From positions 1 through 38,515 of IMG/VR virus record IMGVR_UViG_3300020202_000162: 38,515 nt of DNA; one strand, given 5' to 3'. Shown one piece after another: positions 1-7,461 of this stretch. Origin of the DNA: a virus. Under the pieces are notes generated by a model. It searched no databases and had not been told where the DNA came from. It was given only the letters and a program-made list of their open reading frames with translations. Numbering within the stretch: the stretch's first letter is position 1; every line of letters starts with the position of its first letter. The position numbers and the translations under genes were made by a program.

Positions 1-162
1 GCGACCGGCTTGCAGATCAAAGTCGGACAGACGCTCACCCTCGACTTCACCCTCCAGGACGGAACGCAGCGCAGCGGTCTCAACGGGACACGGAAGTTCG
101 TCGTGCTCTCGACTGAAGATGTAAAACAGCGGGAAGAAGTGAAAGTGGAGGTGTGGGGATGA
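1..162 (+). CDS. C-terminal end of an unidentified phage protein (partial)
   Basis: An open frame runs from the first base to a TGA at 160-162 and gives 53 residues. The start lies outside the window. The visible end is rich in beta-prone and charged residues, with a Leu/Thr-rich stretch followed by a Lys/Glu/Val-rich tail. No family is recognised. The stop overlaps the ATG of the next gene (ATGA), so the two are probably co-transcribed and translationally coupled. Because the next gene looks like a virion protein, this may also be a tail or virion gene, but that is inferred from position only. Confidence 0.6.
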   Translation, partial: ATGLQIKVGQTLTLDFTLQDGTQRSGLNGTRKFVVLSTEDVKQREEVKVEVWG

Positions 163-1559
163 AAATCTTGGGTCTTCCGAATCATGCCGTTCAGTCGTAT
201 GCAACGCTTGACGCCAGCTCCTTCGCCGGCCTGTTTCCTCCTCAATTCGAGCCTGAGTTGGTCTTGAACGAGGAGCCATCAGAACGTACCCGTTTCACAC
301 TGCTGGACCCCTACCACACACAGCTTGCATTGGGCACCTCCGGCTTGCTCAGTCTATTCCATGGTTTCGCCATCATCAACCACAATATTAACGATGGCGG
401 ACAGTTCCGAATTCTGGGGTCAATTCTCGGCCCTTCTCTTCATCTTCCTACGCGGGCGGCGCCGACGAGCATTTCTAACGCCACCAACATTTCTGGGAGT
501 GTCTCCGATGTTGATGAAGCGATCGACACACCGGATGGGCTTTCTATCACACCGACAGTAACATCCGACTCCTGGGGCTTCACGTGCGACTTTCCTACGC
601 CGGGGGGTACTCTCGGATCTATAGCTGACGCTCTCTGTTTCGTCGTGCGGGCTCGCAGAGCCTTCTCTGGGGCAGGTGCCACCGCTCCCCAGACTTATCC
701 TTCCCTAAGCATTAAGCTCACAGAGGGCGGTTCACTGATCAGATCCTTGGGTTATCGAGCCGTCACTGAAACGGCAGCGGGAGGACAGATCCTGATTTTC
801 CCGTTTAGTAAGTCAGAGCTTGCGGACCCCACTGGAGCGGGCATACAGGCAGAGATTGACGGAAGTGTGGGGCTTAGCGCGAGTGGGCATCAGTATATCG
901 CTCTCGAAACTGTATCATTCTACTGGGAAAGTGGTTTCGCAGGATTTGATTCAGGATGGATTACTGTAGACAATGGAGACGACCGACCGGCGCCGCTACA
1001 GCCCTCTCGTTCATCCCACTACTTTCCGGATACTGCCTGGACAGCCTTAGATGGCATCACTCTTCTTATCAGGTCTGATCAGACTAGGCACGATCCACCA
1101 AAGACCCAGGGGTCGGTGATTCCTGTCGGAGCTATTGCTCCAGCAAAGACCGTCATTGACATCGGGGTTTTCTGTGCTGGAGAGGGAATCACCCTGGGGC
1201 GCGGAATTAAAAAAGGCTCGGGGCCTCTTGCAGGACCCGAAACCGTTGCATTCGATAGCTCTACGATCGCCGGTCAACCTTATGGCGCTGATTCGTATCG
1301 GTTCCGGTCCACTGACCCGATCGAGGTTTTAGTCACTCGGGACGAGGCTTTGTTTTTACAGGATCAATTGGCCTATCGGCGTGGTCAATTTGGAGCGTTC
1401 TACGTTGTCTTGGAGCCTGACATTGCAACCTATTATCAGCTTATGTCGTCCTTTTGGGCTCGGCTGAAAAGTCTATCCCGTCCGCACCCGCTGGGCCGCT
1501 ACCGTGCGGACGGGCAAATGCTTCACTCGATGGAAGTGCAGTTTACAGAGAGGCTCTGA
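159..1559 (+). CDS. Putative phage tail/virion-associated protein
   Basis: Reads as a 466-residue protein. I chose ATG at 159 over an upstream GTG at 153 because GGAGG at 147-151 sits 7 bases away and the ATG overlaps the previous stop. There is no signal peptide or membrane segment. The composition (Gly, Ser, Thr, Ala, aromatic residues, few Lys) suggests a beta-rich structural protein. The last 70 residues contain a compact Gln/Tyr/Phe/Gly-rich segment and end in a Glu-Val-Gln-Phe pattern like domains at the end of minor tail proteins. No enzyme motif is visible. It is the last plus-strand gene before the minus-strand genes, as expected at the end of a late operon. The specific role is unknown and the virion assignment rests on composition and context. 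Confidence 0.5.
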   Translation: MKILGLPNHAVQSYATLDASSFAGLFPPQFEPELVLNEEPSERTRFTLLDPYHTQLALGTSGLLSLFHGFAIINHNINDGGQFRILGSILGPSLHLPTRAAPTSISNATNISGSVSDVDEAIDTPDGLSITPTVTSDSWGFTCDFPTPGGTLGSIADALCFVVRARRAFSGAGATAPQTYPSLSIKLTEGGSLIRSLGYRAVTETAAGGQILIFPFSKSELADPTGAGIQAEIDGSVGLSASGHQYIALETVSFYWESGFAGFDSGWITVDNGDDRPAPLQPSRSSHYFPDTAWTALDGITLLIRSDQTRHDPPKTQGSVIPVGAIAPAKTVIDIGVFCAGEGITLGRGIKKGSGPLAGPETVAFDSSTIAGQPYGADSYRFRSTDPIEVLVTRDEALFLQDQLAYRRGQFGAFYVVLEPDIATYYQLMSSFWARLKSLSRPHPLGRYRADGQMLHSMEVQFTERL

Positions 1560-1563
1560 AGCA

Positions 1564-2253
1564 TCAGGTACAGGGTGCCATGGAGTGGACGAAGAGTTCG
1601 GTCCCTGGTCCGAGCCGCCCGACGTGGCCGACCCCGCAGACCGTATCTGTCTCCTCGTACACTTCGCATTCCTCCGGATCGATCCAGGGCATCTGGCAGA
1701 TTAGGGATATTGAGGGTGGCAGAGAGTCAATTTCAAGCGCAAACCAAGGCGGACCGAGACCCGATTCCGTATCCGTCACTGTTCCCTTGAAAGTGGTGGT
1801 GGAGAGCCTCGTCAGGTAGCCTGTCAAATCAATGACGACATCCGTGGCCTGACTCGAGAGAACGCGTAAGCCCCAAGAGGGCGGATCGTATGCCGAGGTC
1901 GTTTCATCATCGACGGACAGCCAGCTGAGAGCCCCAGTAGTCACCACCGTCTCTCCCGCATTGTAAGTCACAACAGCGGTATCCGGCGCCAAGTTCGTCC
2001 CGTAAACCTTCGCGAAGCCGATGCCGGCCGGAGACACGACGGTGAGGTTGTACACGACTCCCGTAGCAGTTTCTGGCACCAAGCACTCCCCGCGGACATC
2101 CACCGACAGCGCCGTATTCGCGGCGATCGGGTCTCCTGGCCGAGTGTCCAGCAGCCGGCATGCTGCGATTGGAACCACTTCGTCGGCTGACGAGCTGACC
2201 GCCCCCGCGGTCAGAAAACACACACCCATCACGATTAGACGGTACTTGTTCAT
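1564..2253 (-). CDS. Secreted protein with N-terminal CRLLDTR motif (host-like moron)
   Basis: 229 residues. The start is fixed by GGGGAGGG just upstream of the ATG. Residues 1-23 form a clear signal peptide: Lys/Arg, a hydrophobic core, then Ser-Ser-Ala before Asp-Glu. The mature protein opens with a CRLLDTR motif. In my knowledge this typifies secreted beta-sandwich domains found in repeat-containing extracellular proteins of Acidobacteriota and some delta-proteobacteria. The rest is Thr/Val-rich and beta-prone, ending with several Cys residues in the last 50 residues. It runs opposite to the virion gene on its left and lies beyond the minus operon terminator, so it looks like an independently expressed accessory gene. 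It could modify the host surface or exclude other phages, but that is speculation. Confidence 0.75.
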   Translation of the reverse strand: MNKYRLIVMGVCFLTAGAVSSSADEVVPIAACRLLDTRPGDPIAANTALSVDVRGECLVPETATGVVYNLTVVSPAGIGFAKVYGTNLAPDTAVVTYNAGETVVTTGALSWLSVDDETTSAYDPPSWGLRVLSSQATDVVIDLTGYLTRLSTTTFKGTVTDTESGLGPPWFALEIDSLPPSISLICQMPWIDPEECEVYEETDTVCGVGHVGRLGPGTELFVHSMAPCT

Positions 2254-2392
2254 GAACCCTCCCCTTGGGTTAGAAGACGGGGGCCGGTAATCGACCCCTT
2301 ACTGCTTGAGTTGCTGCTATGACGCGGTTTGTTTACTGCTCTGCGTAACCAATGGTGCCTGCGACAGACAAAGCGGGACAGGTTCTTACGGG
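2254..2392. other. Non-coding leader of the secreted protein gene
   Basis: About 140 bases between the two minus-strand genes. A strong ribosome-binding site (GGGGAGGG) lies just upstream of the ATG at 2253. No convincing -35/-10 pair and no terminator hairpin is obvious. The minus-strand open frame crossing it has no start signal and unusual composition. Confidence 0.4.
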
Positions 2393-2536
2393 TCAGAACG
2401 GCGGACAGCTGCGGGAGATCAGATCCTTCGAATTGCAGCCGGAGCACGTCGACGGACAGGGATCGTCGCCGATCGGCCCATTCAGGCCATCCAGGCGGGC
2501 CAGGGTCTCGCGGGAGAGACGGAGCTTCTCCTTCAT
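2393..2536 (-). CDS. RiPP-precursor-like Cys-rich small peptide A
   Basis: 47 residues. The N-terminal half carries a KLxLxxETLAxL motif (residues 4-15). The C-terminal third is Cys/Ser/Thr-rich, with Cys in CPSTCSGC followed by a terminal SCPPF. This leader-plus-core layout resembles class I lanthipeptide-type precursors whose leaders contain KLxLNKETLxxL. The peptide at 24869-25012 has the same length, the same leader motif and a similar Cys/Ser/Thr core. No lanthipeptide synthetase or cyclase occurs in the window, so any modification would depend on the host. The ribosome-binding site is weak and the gene starts only 30 bases past a terminator, so expression may need readthrough. A chance frame is not excluded, although the match to peptide B argues against it. 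Confidence 0.5.
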   Translation of the reverse strand: MKEKLRLSRETLARLDGLNGPIGDDPCPSTCSGCNSKDLISRSCPPF

Positions 2537-2560
2537 GGTGATTGCATCTTTCGAAGAGGG

Positions 2561-2605
2561 AAAAAGGCGGCCCGGGTAACGTTTTGAGAGGGAACCCCGG
2601 GCCGC
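2561..2605 (-). terminator. Rho-independent terminator of the minus early operon
   Basis: A perfect 10-bp inverted repeat (GCGGCCCGGG at 2567-2576, CCCGGGCCGC at 2596-2605) with a 19-base loop. On the minus strand it is followed by CCTTTTTCCC (T run at 2565-2561). It lies downstream of the 44-residue gene and upstream of peptide A, so it should end the early operon, or act as an attenuator in front of peptide A. Confidence 0.8.
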
Positions 2606-2649
2606 ATGAAGCCTTCCGCCGACCACACGCCGGCAGTAAGGCGGGCTAC

Positions 2650-2784
2650 CTACAGATTGCCCGATCGTGGCGTCTCGGGCTCGCCTGGGGCGATCGGCGG
2701 GTTCTGCGGCTGCGTGGGCTGAGACGGCGAGGACGGCGTCTGCGGGGTCGTGGTCGGCTGGCTCGGATAGCTCTCGTCGGACAT
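2650..2784 (-). CDS. Short Pro/Ser/Thr-rich protein
   Basis: 44 residues, start chosen from a GAGGAGACGAG ribosome-binding site next to ATG 2784. After MSDES the protein is almost entirely Pro, Ser, Thr and Gln and ends in acidic and small residues. It is therefore predicted to be disordered. There is no signal peptide and no family is recognised. It is the last gene before the operon terminator. Low-complexity terminal genes of this kind are common in phage early operons but cannot be assigned a function. Confidence 0.55.
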   Translation of the reverse strand: MSDESYPSQPTTTPQTPSSPSQPTQPQNPPIAPGEPETPRSGNL

Positions 2785-2851
2785 CTCGTCTCCTCTCGTT
2801 GTGCGCCGGGCACCTGCCGCGACGCGGTTGTGATCATCAGGGTCGTTGATT

Positions 2852-3046
2852 CTACTGGCCCTCGGCGGCTGCGCGGATGTACTCGGCGAGAGCGAGCACT
2901 TTCTCCAGCTCGGTGGCGAGGATGGCCAAGCGGCGCTGTTCCTCGCTCCGGTCTCCCGTCCGGAGGGAACCAACGTTTCCCCGCGCCTGCTGAAGCAGAA
3001 CGAGCACCTTCTCCAATTCAATGGCGAATCTCTCGGCGTCTTCCAT
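2852..3046 (-). CDS. Small helical protein with internal duplication
   Basis: 64 residues with AAGGAGAGGAT directly before ATG 3046. It is mostly helix-forming and charged, and likely a coiled coil. Two halves resemble each other: AIELEKVLVLLQQAR early and ATELEKVLALAEYIR late, suggesting an internal repeat or helical hairpin. No membrane segment, no zinc motif and no known family. It follows the winged-helix-like gene with a 15-base gap. Confidence 0.65.
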   Translation of the reverse strand: MEDAERFAIELEKVLVLLQQARGNVGSLRTGDRSEEQRRLAILATELEKVLALAEYIRAAAEGQ

Positions 3047-3061
3047 ATCCTCTCCTTTAGA

Positions 3062-3517
3062 TCAAGGCATGCTGTACTCGATCAAGGCTCGGCGGCTCCG
3101 AGCGTCTCGGCGCGCTGATCGTCGGCTGAGCGCCGTCGAGCTCCGCAGGATGGCCCGGACCACCTCGGGATGGAGGCGCGTCGCCAAGGCCACCTCGCGG
3201 ACGGTCCACCATCCACCGCGGGCGAGACAGGCAGCGACTGCCTCCCGGCGGATGGCAATGTCGCAGAGCGGCCTCACCTCGAGCACCGGCGGCAGGCTCG
3301 CAGTCGACGGCGGAGAGGGACGTAACTCGATCGACCCCGAGGGGATAACCACCGGCTCCCGTACCGCGACTGGCCGAGGCGGCGGCTCGATCCACCCGGG
3401 CGGCCGGAGGCATGCCGGCACCGGGCCCTGCGCGAGGTCCAGCCGGATCTCGTGCTCCCGAAGCTCCGCCCGCGTCATCCGGGCGTGAAGTCGCTGGCCC
3501 GTCTGGACGCTGATCAT
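3062..3517 (-). CDS. Putative phage DNA-binding protein with C-terminal winged helix
   Basis: 151 residues from ATG 3517; an internal ATG at 3478 is an alternative start. The middle is Pro-rich and probably a linker. Residues about 105-140 read as a helix-turn-helix: an Ala/Arg helix, then WWTVREVALATRLHPEVV, then a recognition helix. The C-terminus is strongly basic. A DNA-binding role, perhaps as an early regulator, is inferred from this motif alone. It lies between the Lar-like gene and the small coiled-coil gene. Confidence 0.55.
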   Translation of the reverse strand: MISVQTGQRLHARMTRAELREHEIRLDLAQGPVPACLRPPGWIEPPPRPVAVREPVVIPSGSIELRPSPPSTASLPPVLEVRPLCDIAIRREAVAACLARGGWWTVREVALATRLHPEVVRAILRSSTALSRRSARRDARSRRALIEYSMP

Positions 3518-3548
3518 GGATGCGCCACTCCGAAGCGGTCCAGGCGGC

Positions 3549-3776
3549 TCACCATGACGGCGCTCCGTGCTGTGCGGCAGAATGGCGCCATCGCTTGATG
3601 GCCTGCTGAGCGTTGTCTGCGAGAGGACCACTCGCCCCGCAGTACCAACACACGACAGCGAACGACCGCGTCAGAGTCTGGACAACCCGGTGCGTCTGCG
3701 GCTGATGTCGCGGGGCAGGCTCCTGCGCGCTCATCCGGCCGCAGAAGGGGCAATCCCAGGGACTCTGGCGGCTCAC
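3549..3776 (-). CDS. Lar-like restriction alleviation zinc-ribbon protein
   Basis: 75 residues from GTG 3776, which overlaps the previous stop (GTGA). It has CPFCG near residues 9-13 and a second knuckle, CWYCGASGP, around residues 43-51, followed by a basic helix with AIKRW. This CPFCG / CxxCGAxGP / AIxxWN-type layout is that of the Lar family. Known Lar proteins modulate type I restriction to protect incoming phage DNA. Length fits the family (about 60-90 residues). Together with the two adenine methylases in this window it suggests an anti-restriction kit. The family call is confident; activity is inferred. Confidence 0.75.
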   Translation of the reverse strand: MSRQSPWDCPFCGRMSAQEPAPRHQPQTHRVVQTLTRSFAVVCWYCGASGPLADNAQQAIKRWRHSAAQHGAPSW

Positions 3777-3946
3777 AGCCCCACCCCCCCAATCCGTCCC
3801 TTCACCGGCTGCCACGGCTCACCAGGGCGGGGCTCGATGGCCGGCGGCAGGGTGGTCTCCCGCCGCTCCTCCTTACAGGCCGCGCAGAGGCGGTCTCCGT
3901 CGCCGTACACGGGGAACAAGAGGTGGCCGCAGCGCTGGCAGGTCAC
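3773..3946 (-). CDS. 57-residue zinc-ribbon protein
   Basis: GTG 3946 overlaps the stop of the upstream gene, and its own TGA overlaps the GTG of the Lar-like gene, so it is linked at both ends. The protein starts MTCQRCGH and has a second pair, CAAC, around residues 21-24. These form a four-Cys zinc ribbon, followed by a Pro/Glu-rich tail. No family is recognised. It is one of several mini zinc ribbons in this operon. Confidence 0.65.
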   Translation of the reverse strand: MTCQRCGHLLFPVYGDGDRLCAACKEERRETTLPPAIEPRPGEPWQPVKGRIGGVGL

Positions 3947-4635
3947 GACTTGCCCCCCATGTCTGCCTGTTCCAGCGCCAGCCGAGCGATCCGCCGAGCC
4001 GAAGCGTACATCTCCCCGCGATGCGCGGCATCATTCGGCCCGGTAGGGTTCGTCAGCCGATCGTCTGGAAGGTTCCCGCCCAAAGCGACGATCGAGCGCA
4101 GAGCGGCAATGCACGAAGGGGGCGCCTGTTCAGCCTCCGCCCGCCCCCCGAAGATCTCGCCGAGCCGCTCCAGGAAGGGCTCGGCATCAAGGACATCGTG
4201 ATGTTTCGTTCGATCCAGTGGGTCGCTATGAACGGTGTACCGCAGCTCCTCCACCAGCGCCACGACCTCCTTCAGCGCCCTGCGATATCCCTCCTCATGC
4301 TCGTCCGCGATCCGTTCGCACTTCAGGGCATCTCGGTCCCGGTCGATCGCGTCGGCAAGCCTACTGAACCGACCCGGCAGCGATCCTTGCGGCGGGAGAG
4401 ACGATTGCTCATAACGTCGACCAAACTCACGCAGCCGATCCCCGAATCGCGGTTCGCTCGAAGGCGGCGGGGGCGGGTTGACCGGCTTGGCCGGCTCACC
4501 GCTGGTCGCTCCGCGCGTGATGTCCCACTCCGGGCAGAGACTGTCGGGATCGGGCGGGCCCGCCGGGTTGCCGTAGCCCTCCGCCTCGGCGTCAGCCGGG
4601 TCGCCGTCTAGCATGGTGTTGCATTGCTCAGACAC
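3943..4635 (-). CDS. Phage early protein of unknown function, mostly helical
   Basis: 230 residues. GTG 4635 was chosen because GGAGG precedes it by 6 bases; it lies 2 bases past the stop of the exonuclease gene. The first 65 residues are acidic and Pro-rich, likely disordered. Residues about 75-200 are rich in Arg, Glu, Ala and Leu and probably alpha-helical. No catalytic motif or known family is recognised. The stop overlaps the GTG of the following zinc-ribbon gene. Confidence 0.65.
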   Translation of the reverse strand: MSEQCNTMLDGDPADAEAEGYGNPAGPPDPDSLCPEWDITRGATSGEPAKPVNPPPPPSSEPRFGDRLREFGRRYEQSSLPPQGSLPGRFSRLADAIDRDRDALKCERIADEHEEGYRRALKEVVALVEELRYTVHSDPLDRTKHHDVLDAEPFLERLGEIFGGRAEAEQAPPSCIAALRSIVALGGNLPDDRLTNPTGPNDAAHRGEMYASARRIARLALEQADMGGKS

Positions 4636-5278
4636 GGGCCACCTCCTGCACATCGGGGCTTAGCTCGGTCGCCGTCCGCCACCCGAGCCAGAACCGCTTC
4701 GAGAGAGCCTTCGCTACCTGAACGGTCGCCCGGACATCAGCGAGTGCGTCGTGTGCCTCGATGTGCTCGATACCCAGCCACTCGCAAAGGCTGCCGAGCT
4801 TGTGGTCCTTCGGCTGCATCGGAGCGATGAAGGAAGCCCACCGAGCCAGGGAGACCGTGTCCAGCGGCTCGAAGCAGGCAGCGGGGCAGAACTCCCCGGC
4901 GGTCTTGTACCACGACACCAGGAACGGGCAGTCGAAGCGCTCCACATTGTGGCCGGCGAGGCGGGCCACCGTGTACGTCTTCCCACGGGGCGAGGTCTTC
5001 TCCATGGTCGCGTAAGTCCGGAAGAAGGAGGAGAGGAGAGACATCGCGCGGCCTGGAGGGATGGCCTCGGTCATCCAGGTTCCAGCGTCGTAGATGTTTG
5101 CCGCCAGCGCTTCCGGCTCGGCCTTCGCGTGATCAAACTGGAGCTTCATCTCCAGCGAGTCGATCTCCCGGAAGGCCCCATCAACCGCAAGGGCAGCAAT
5201 TTGGATGATCGGATGCCGAAGCGGATCCAGCCCGCCGGTTTCCAGATCGAAAAAGACGATGCGGTCGGCTGGCTTCAT
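4628..5278 (-). CDS. DnaQ-like 3'-5' exonuclease (DEDDh)
   Basis: 216 residues. Exo I is FFDLETGG (D11, E13), Exo II is AGHNVERFD (D116), and Exo III is AHDALADVRAT (H176, D181). This is the complete DEDDh active-site set for metal-dependent 3'-5' hydrolysis. No polymerase domain is attached, so it is a stand-alone nuclease like those many phages encode for DNA turnover or proofreading in trans. The ATG overlaps the stop of the HTH gene. Length agrees with stand-alone family members of about 180-230 residues. Confidence 0.88.
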   Translation of the reverse strand: MKPADRIVFFDLETGGLDPLRHPIIQIAALAVDGAFREIDSLEMKLQFDHAKAEPEALAANIYDAGTWMTEAIPPGRAMSLLSSFFRTYATMEKTSPRGKTYTVARLAGHNVERFDCPFLVSWYKTAGEFCPAACFEPLDTVSLARWASFIAPMQPKDHKLGSLCEWLGIEHIEAHDALADVRATVQVAKALSKRFWLGWRTATELSPDVQEVARV

Positions 5279-5517
5279 GCTCCCTCTCCTTTGATGTCAT
5301 TGATTTCGAGGTGGACACCGAGCACCTCCGCAATCCGGGTCAGCCTTTCCAGGAGCGCCGTTTCGAGCTCGCGGAAGATCCGGTCCGGGACCGGCTTCCC
5401 GCCGAGGTACCGAGCCAGAGTCCGCCGGCTGACGCCCACATCCTCCTGCATGGCGGTCTGCCAACGAGAGCCCCAGAGAAGCTCGGCGTGCTGGCGGAGG
5501 CGGTCACGGTCGGTCAT
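5275..5517 (-). CDS. Small helix-turn-helix DNA-binding protein
   Basis: 80 residues, ATG 5517 overlapping the previous stop. Residues about 18-45 read as a helix-turn-helix: a first helix around WQTAMQEDVG and a recognition helix SRRTLARYLGG. The remainder is helical and may dimerise. It resembles small Cro/XRE-like regulators in length and layout, but the specific family is not certain. It lies between two early genes and could regulate early transcription. Confidence 0.65.
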   Translation of the reverse strand: MTDRDRLRQHAELLWGSRWQTAMQEDVGVSRRTLARYLGGKPVPDRIFRELETALLERLTRIAEVLGVHLEINDIKGEGA

Positions 5518-5819
5518 GATCTGGCCTCGGTGAGATGGCTCGCGTACCGCGTCAGTACCCGCGCAAGCCTCTCTGCCAATGCCTCGGGTGCTACAGTCTT
5601 CCATTGCAGGGGGGTCACAAGGATGAAGGCGAAGGCCCGGGCAAAGGTCGCGGTGAGCTTGAAATAGTTGTCGCCGTCCAAATAGTTGTCGCCGTCCTCG
5701 ACTCCAAAGAAGTCGGGGAGATGATAGGCGGCCGGCCACGCTCGGAGGAGCGCCTGAGCGGTAGACAAATCCTCGGACCGGCATCCGATCCGGACGCCTT
5801 CAATGTCGCGGTCGGTCAT
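5514..5819 (-). CDS. Hypothetical early protein with 6-residue tandem duplication
   Basis: 101 residues, linked at both ends by ATGA overlaps. The centre contains DGDNYLDGDNYF, encoded by a perfect 18-bp tandem repeat (5662-5697). The C-terminal half is Ala/Leu/Arg-rich and helical. There is no known family, signal peptide or membrane segment. Confidence 0.65.
   Translation of the reverse strand: MTDRDIEGVRIGCRSEDLSTAQALLRAWPAAYHLPDFFGVEDGDNYLDGDNYFKLTATFARAFAFILVTPLQWKTVAPEALAERLARVLTRYASHLTEARS
5662..5697. repeat. 18-bp perfect tandem repeat (2 copies)
   Basis: Two identical 18-bp units, 5662-5679 and 5680-5697, lie in frame in the 101-residue early gene and duplicate six residues containing DGDNY. 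An in-frame duplication of this kind is consistent with replication slippage. Confidence 0.9.
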
Positions 5820-6409
5820 CTTCCCACCTGCTTCCGGTGCTCACCCTCTTCAATCCGCTCGAGCCAGGCGTAGAAGTCGTCGCGAGTGACCGCTCCGCTA
5901 TGTCGCTCAATCCTTTGATGCAGGAATTCGGTTACCGCCTCCCGCTCCTCCTGAGCGCCGCCCGTCTTCTCCCCCGCGAGTTCTCGCTCCGCATCCTCCC
6001 GAAGCGTCCGGAGGTCGGCTGCCCATTCCCAGCCATCCAGGGCATCCTCGTCGATCTCGAAGGCGGAGGGGTAGGTGTCGACGCGACCGTCCTCCAATGG
6101 CTCCAGGAGATCGACGACGCGGCGGAGGATCATGCCATCGCCGACAACAGACAGGCGATCGCCAATAATGTCGGGATCCGCGCGGGTTTCTTCGAGAACC
6201 TCTCGCAACGCGATCGCGCATCGCAGAAATGTCGGGATGTCGCCCGTGTTGGCCGTGCTCCAGCGCTGCACCAGCAGCTCGCAGCGGGTGCGGAGATCTC
6301 CGGCTGGGGCCGGCCTCGCGTCGCTGTTTCGATGTTCCCAGCATCGCCCACCAACCGAGCGCTGGCAGCAGAGACCGCCCGGGTAATCGCCGAAGTCTTG
6401 CTGGCTCAT
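5816..6409 (-). CDS. Hypothetical acidic early protein
   Basis: 197 residues from ATG 6409, overlapping the stop of the previous gene. The N-terminus has a CC pair and a further Cys around residues 14-25. The middle and C-terminus are long, charged and helical, with many Glu, Arg and Leu residues. Repeated LREDAERE-like segments suggest a coiled coil. No catalytic motif or family is recognised. Its context is purely early phage genes. Confidence 0.65.
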   Translation of the reverse strand: MSQQDFGDYPGGLCCQRSVGGRCWEHRNSDARPAPAGDLRTRCELLVQRWSTANTGDIPTFLRCAIALREVLEETRADPDIIGDRLSVVGDGMILRRVVDLLEPLEDGRVDTYPSAFEIDEDALDGWEWAADLRTLREDAERELAGEKTGGAQEEREAVTEFLHQRIERHSGAVTRDDFYAWLERIEEGEHRKQVGR

Positions 6410-6612
6410 TCCCTTACCCTCCTCCACCGGCCGACAGGCCGCTGCTCGACATGGCAGTACTCCAAAGGAGGCAGCGTGCCCATTGCGTCCTCGAGTCGCT
6501 CCTTCTCGCTCGCCTGAATCTCCTCAGCAAGCCAGCGCGGACCGATAACGATCGATATCCGCTTCCTCCCTTCCCGCTTCGAAACCACTCGGTACTCATG
6601 CTGGCAGTTCAT
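6406..6612 (-). CDS. Small hypothetical protein
   Basis: 68 residues, ATG 6612 overlapping the previous stop, and its own stop overlapping the next ATG. Begins MNCQHEYRV with alternating basic and hydrophobic residues (a short beta sheet), then a helix with EEIQASEKERLEDA. Cys3 and a later Cys are too far apart for a zinc knuckle. No family is recognised. Confidence 0.6.
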   Translation of the reverse strand: MNCQHEYRVVSKREGRKRISIVIGPRWLAEEIQASEKERLEDAMGTLPPLEYCHVEQRPVGRWRRVRE

Positions 6613-6800
6613 CGCGTCCTCCCGCCAGAACCCCGAACGATTCCCGCCGCCTGATCCGCCATCACCAACCCGCGCGTGTGGAGGTGCGAGGCGGCGAGCC
6701 AGAACCACTCCTGCGCGAGCCGGTCGGCTGGAGGTCGTATCTCGCCCTCCTCCTCCAGGGCTCGCAGAATCTTGGCTTCGAGGCCAGGTAAGCGGGTCAT
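6609..6800 (-). CDS. Small hypothetical helical protein
   Basis: 63 residues from ATG 6800, coupled by ATGA overlaps on both sides. It is composed of two or three amphipathic helices and could be a small winged-helix fold, with a Leu/Arg helix, an Ala/Glu turn and a HTRGLV segment. This is not certain, and no function can be assigned. Confidence 0.6.
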   Translation of the reverse strand: MTRLPGLEAKILRALEEEGEIRPPADRLAQEWFWLAASHLHTRGLVMADQAAGIVRGSGGRTR

Positions 6801-7033
6801 ACCCATTCTCCCTGGGGCTCGTATTGAGTCGCTCGCTCCGTCCAATAAGCCTCGGCCTTGAGGCGGAACTCTGGATCATCAAATTGCGGAAACGTCAAGG
6901 AAGTTGCCGGACACCGACGACCCGGTATAAAAACCCGATACTGGTGCGGCGGACCGCTATGATCCCCCTCGGGCCGAAGACAGTGAATGCACCGCGCCAC
7001 TTTGAAGGTGGCGACCCTATCTGGAGCGCTCAC
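6797..7033 (-). CDS. Hypothetical protein with one CxxC knuckle
   Basis: 78 residues from GTG 7033, overlapping the stop of the 143-residue gene. It contains RCIHC near residues 14-18 and a His/Pro-rich stretch after it (DHSGPPHQY), possibly a two-Cys, two-His metal site. The C-terminal half is aromatic and charged. It resembles small phage proteins of the zinc-ribbon type, but no family is identified. Confidence 0.6.
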   Translation of the reverse strand: MSAPDRVATFKVARCIHCLRPEGDHSGPPHQYRVFIPGRRCPATSLTFPQFDDPEFRLKAEAYWTERATQYEPQGEWV

Positions 7034-7461
7034 CGTTCACCGCCTTCCCGCGTCGGCAGCGGAGCCCAGAAGGCGACATCGACTTTCGCCGCCCGGTATC
7101 CCTCAAGGTCAGGCTCGAAGAAGCCTCGCTCGGGCCACCAAGGCTCGAAGGCGGCTGCGTGCCACTCCCCCAGGAAGCTCTGCGGATCGTCAGCTCCCCA
7201 GCAGAGCACGAGTTCCAGATTCTCGGGCTCCCGTTCCTCCAGGGTGAAGAGGCGAAGCTCGATGACATTCGGTAAACGGTATCGCCGCCGCTCCCAGCAG
7301 CGGTCGCACAGCTTCGTCCCGGTCATGCGGGTAGGGCGGGAGCAGGCGGTGCAGTGAGTCCAGGCGTCACCCTCGCGGGGATCGGAGGCGACAGCCCCCA
7401 TCTGCTTCGCCCAGACTCCAGCGGTCGCAGCGCTCCACGGCGGTAGCATGATGTCGGTCAT
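7030..7461 (-). CDS. Phage zinc-ribbon protein, unknown function
   Basis: 143 residues. GGGAGG precedes ATG 7461. A four-Cys ribbon, CTAC...CDRC, lies at about residues 37-55. The rest is rich in Trp, Phe, Glu and Pro, with WWPERGFFEPDLEGY around residue 110. No catalytic motif is visible. It is likely a nucleic-acid or protein-binding early gene product. Its start overlaps the stop of a 28-residue frame. Confidence 0.6.
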   Translation of the reverse strand: MTDIMLPPWSAATAGVWAKQMGAVASDPREGDAWTHCTACSRPTRMTGTKLCDRCWERRRYRLPNVIELRLFTLEEREPENLELVLCWGADDPQSFLGEWHAAAFEPWWPERGFFEPDLEGYRAAKVDVAFWAPLPTREGGER

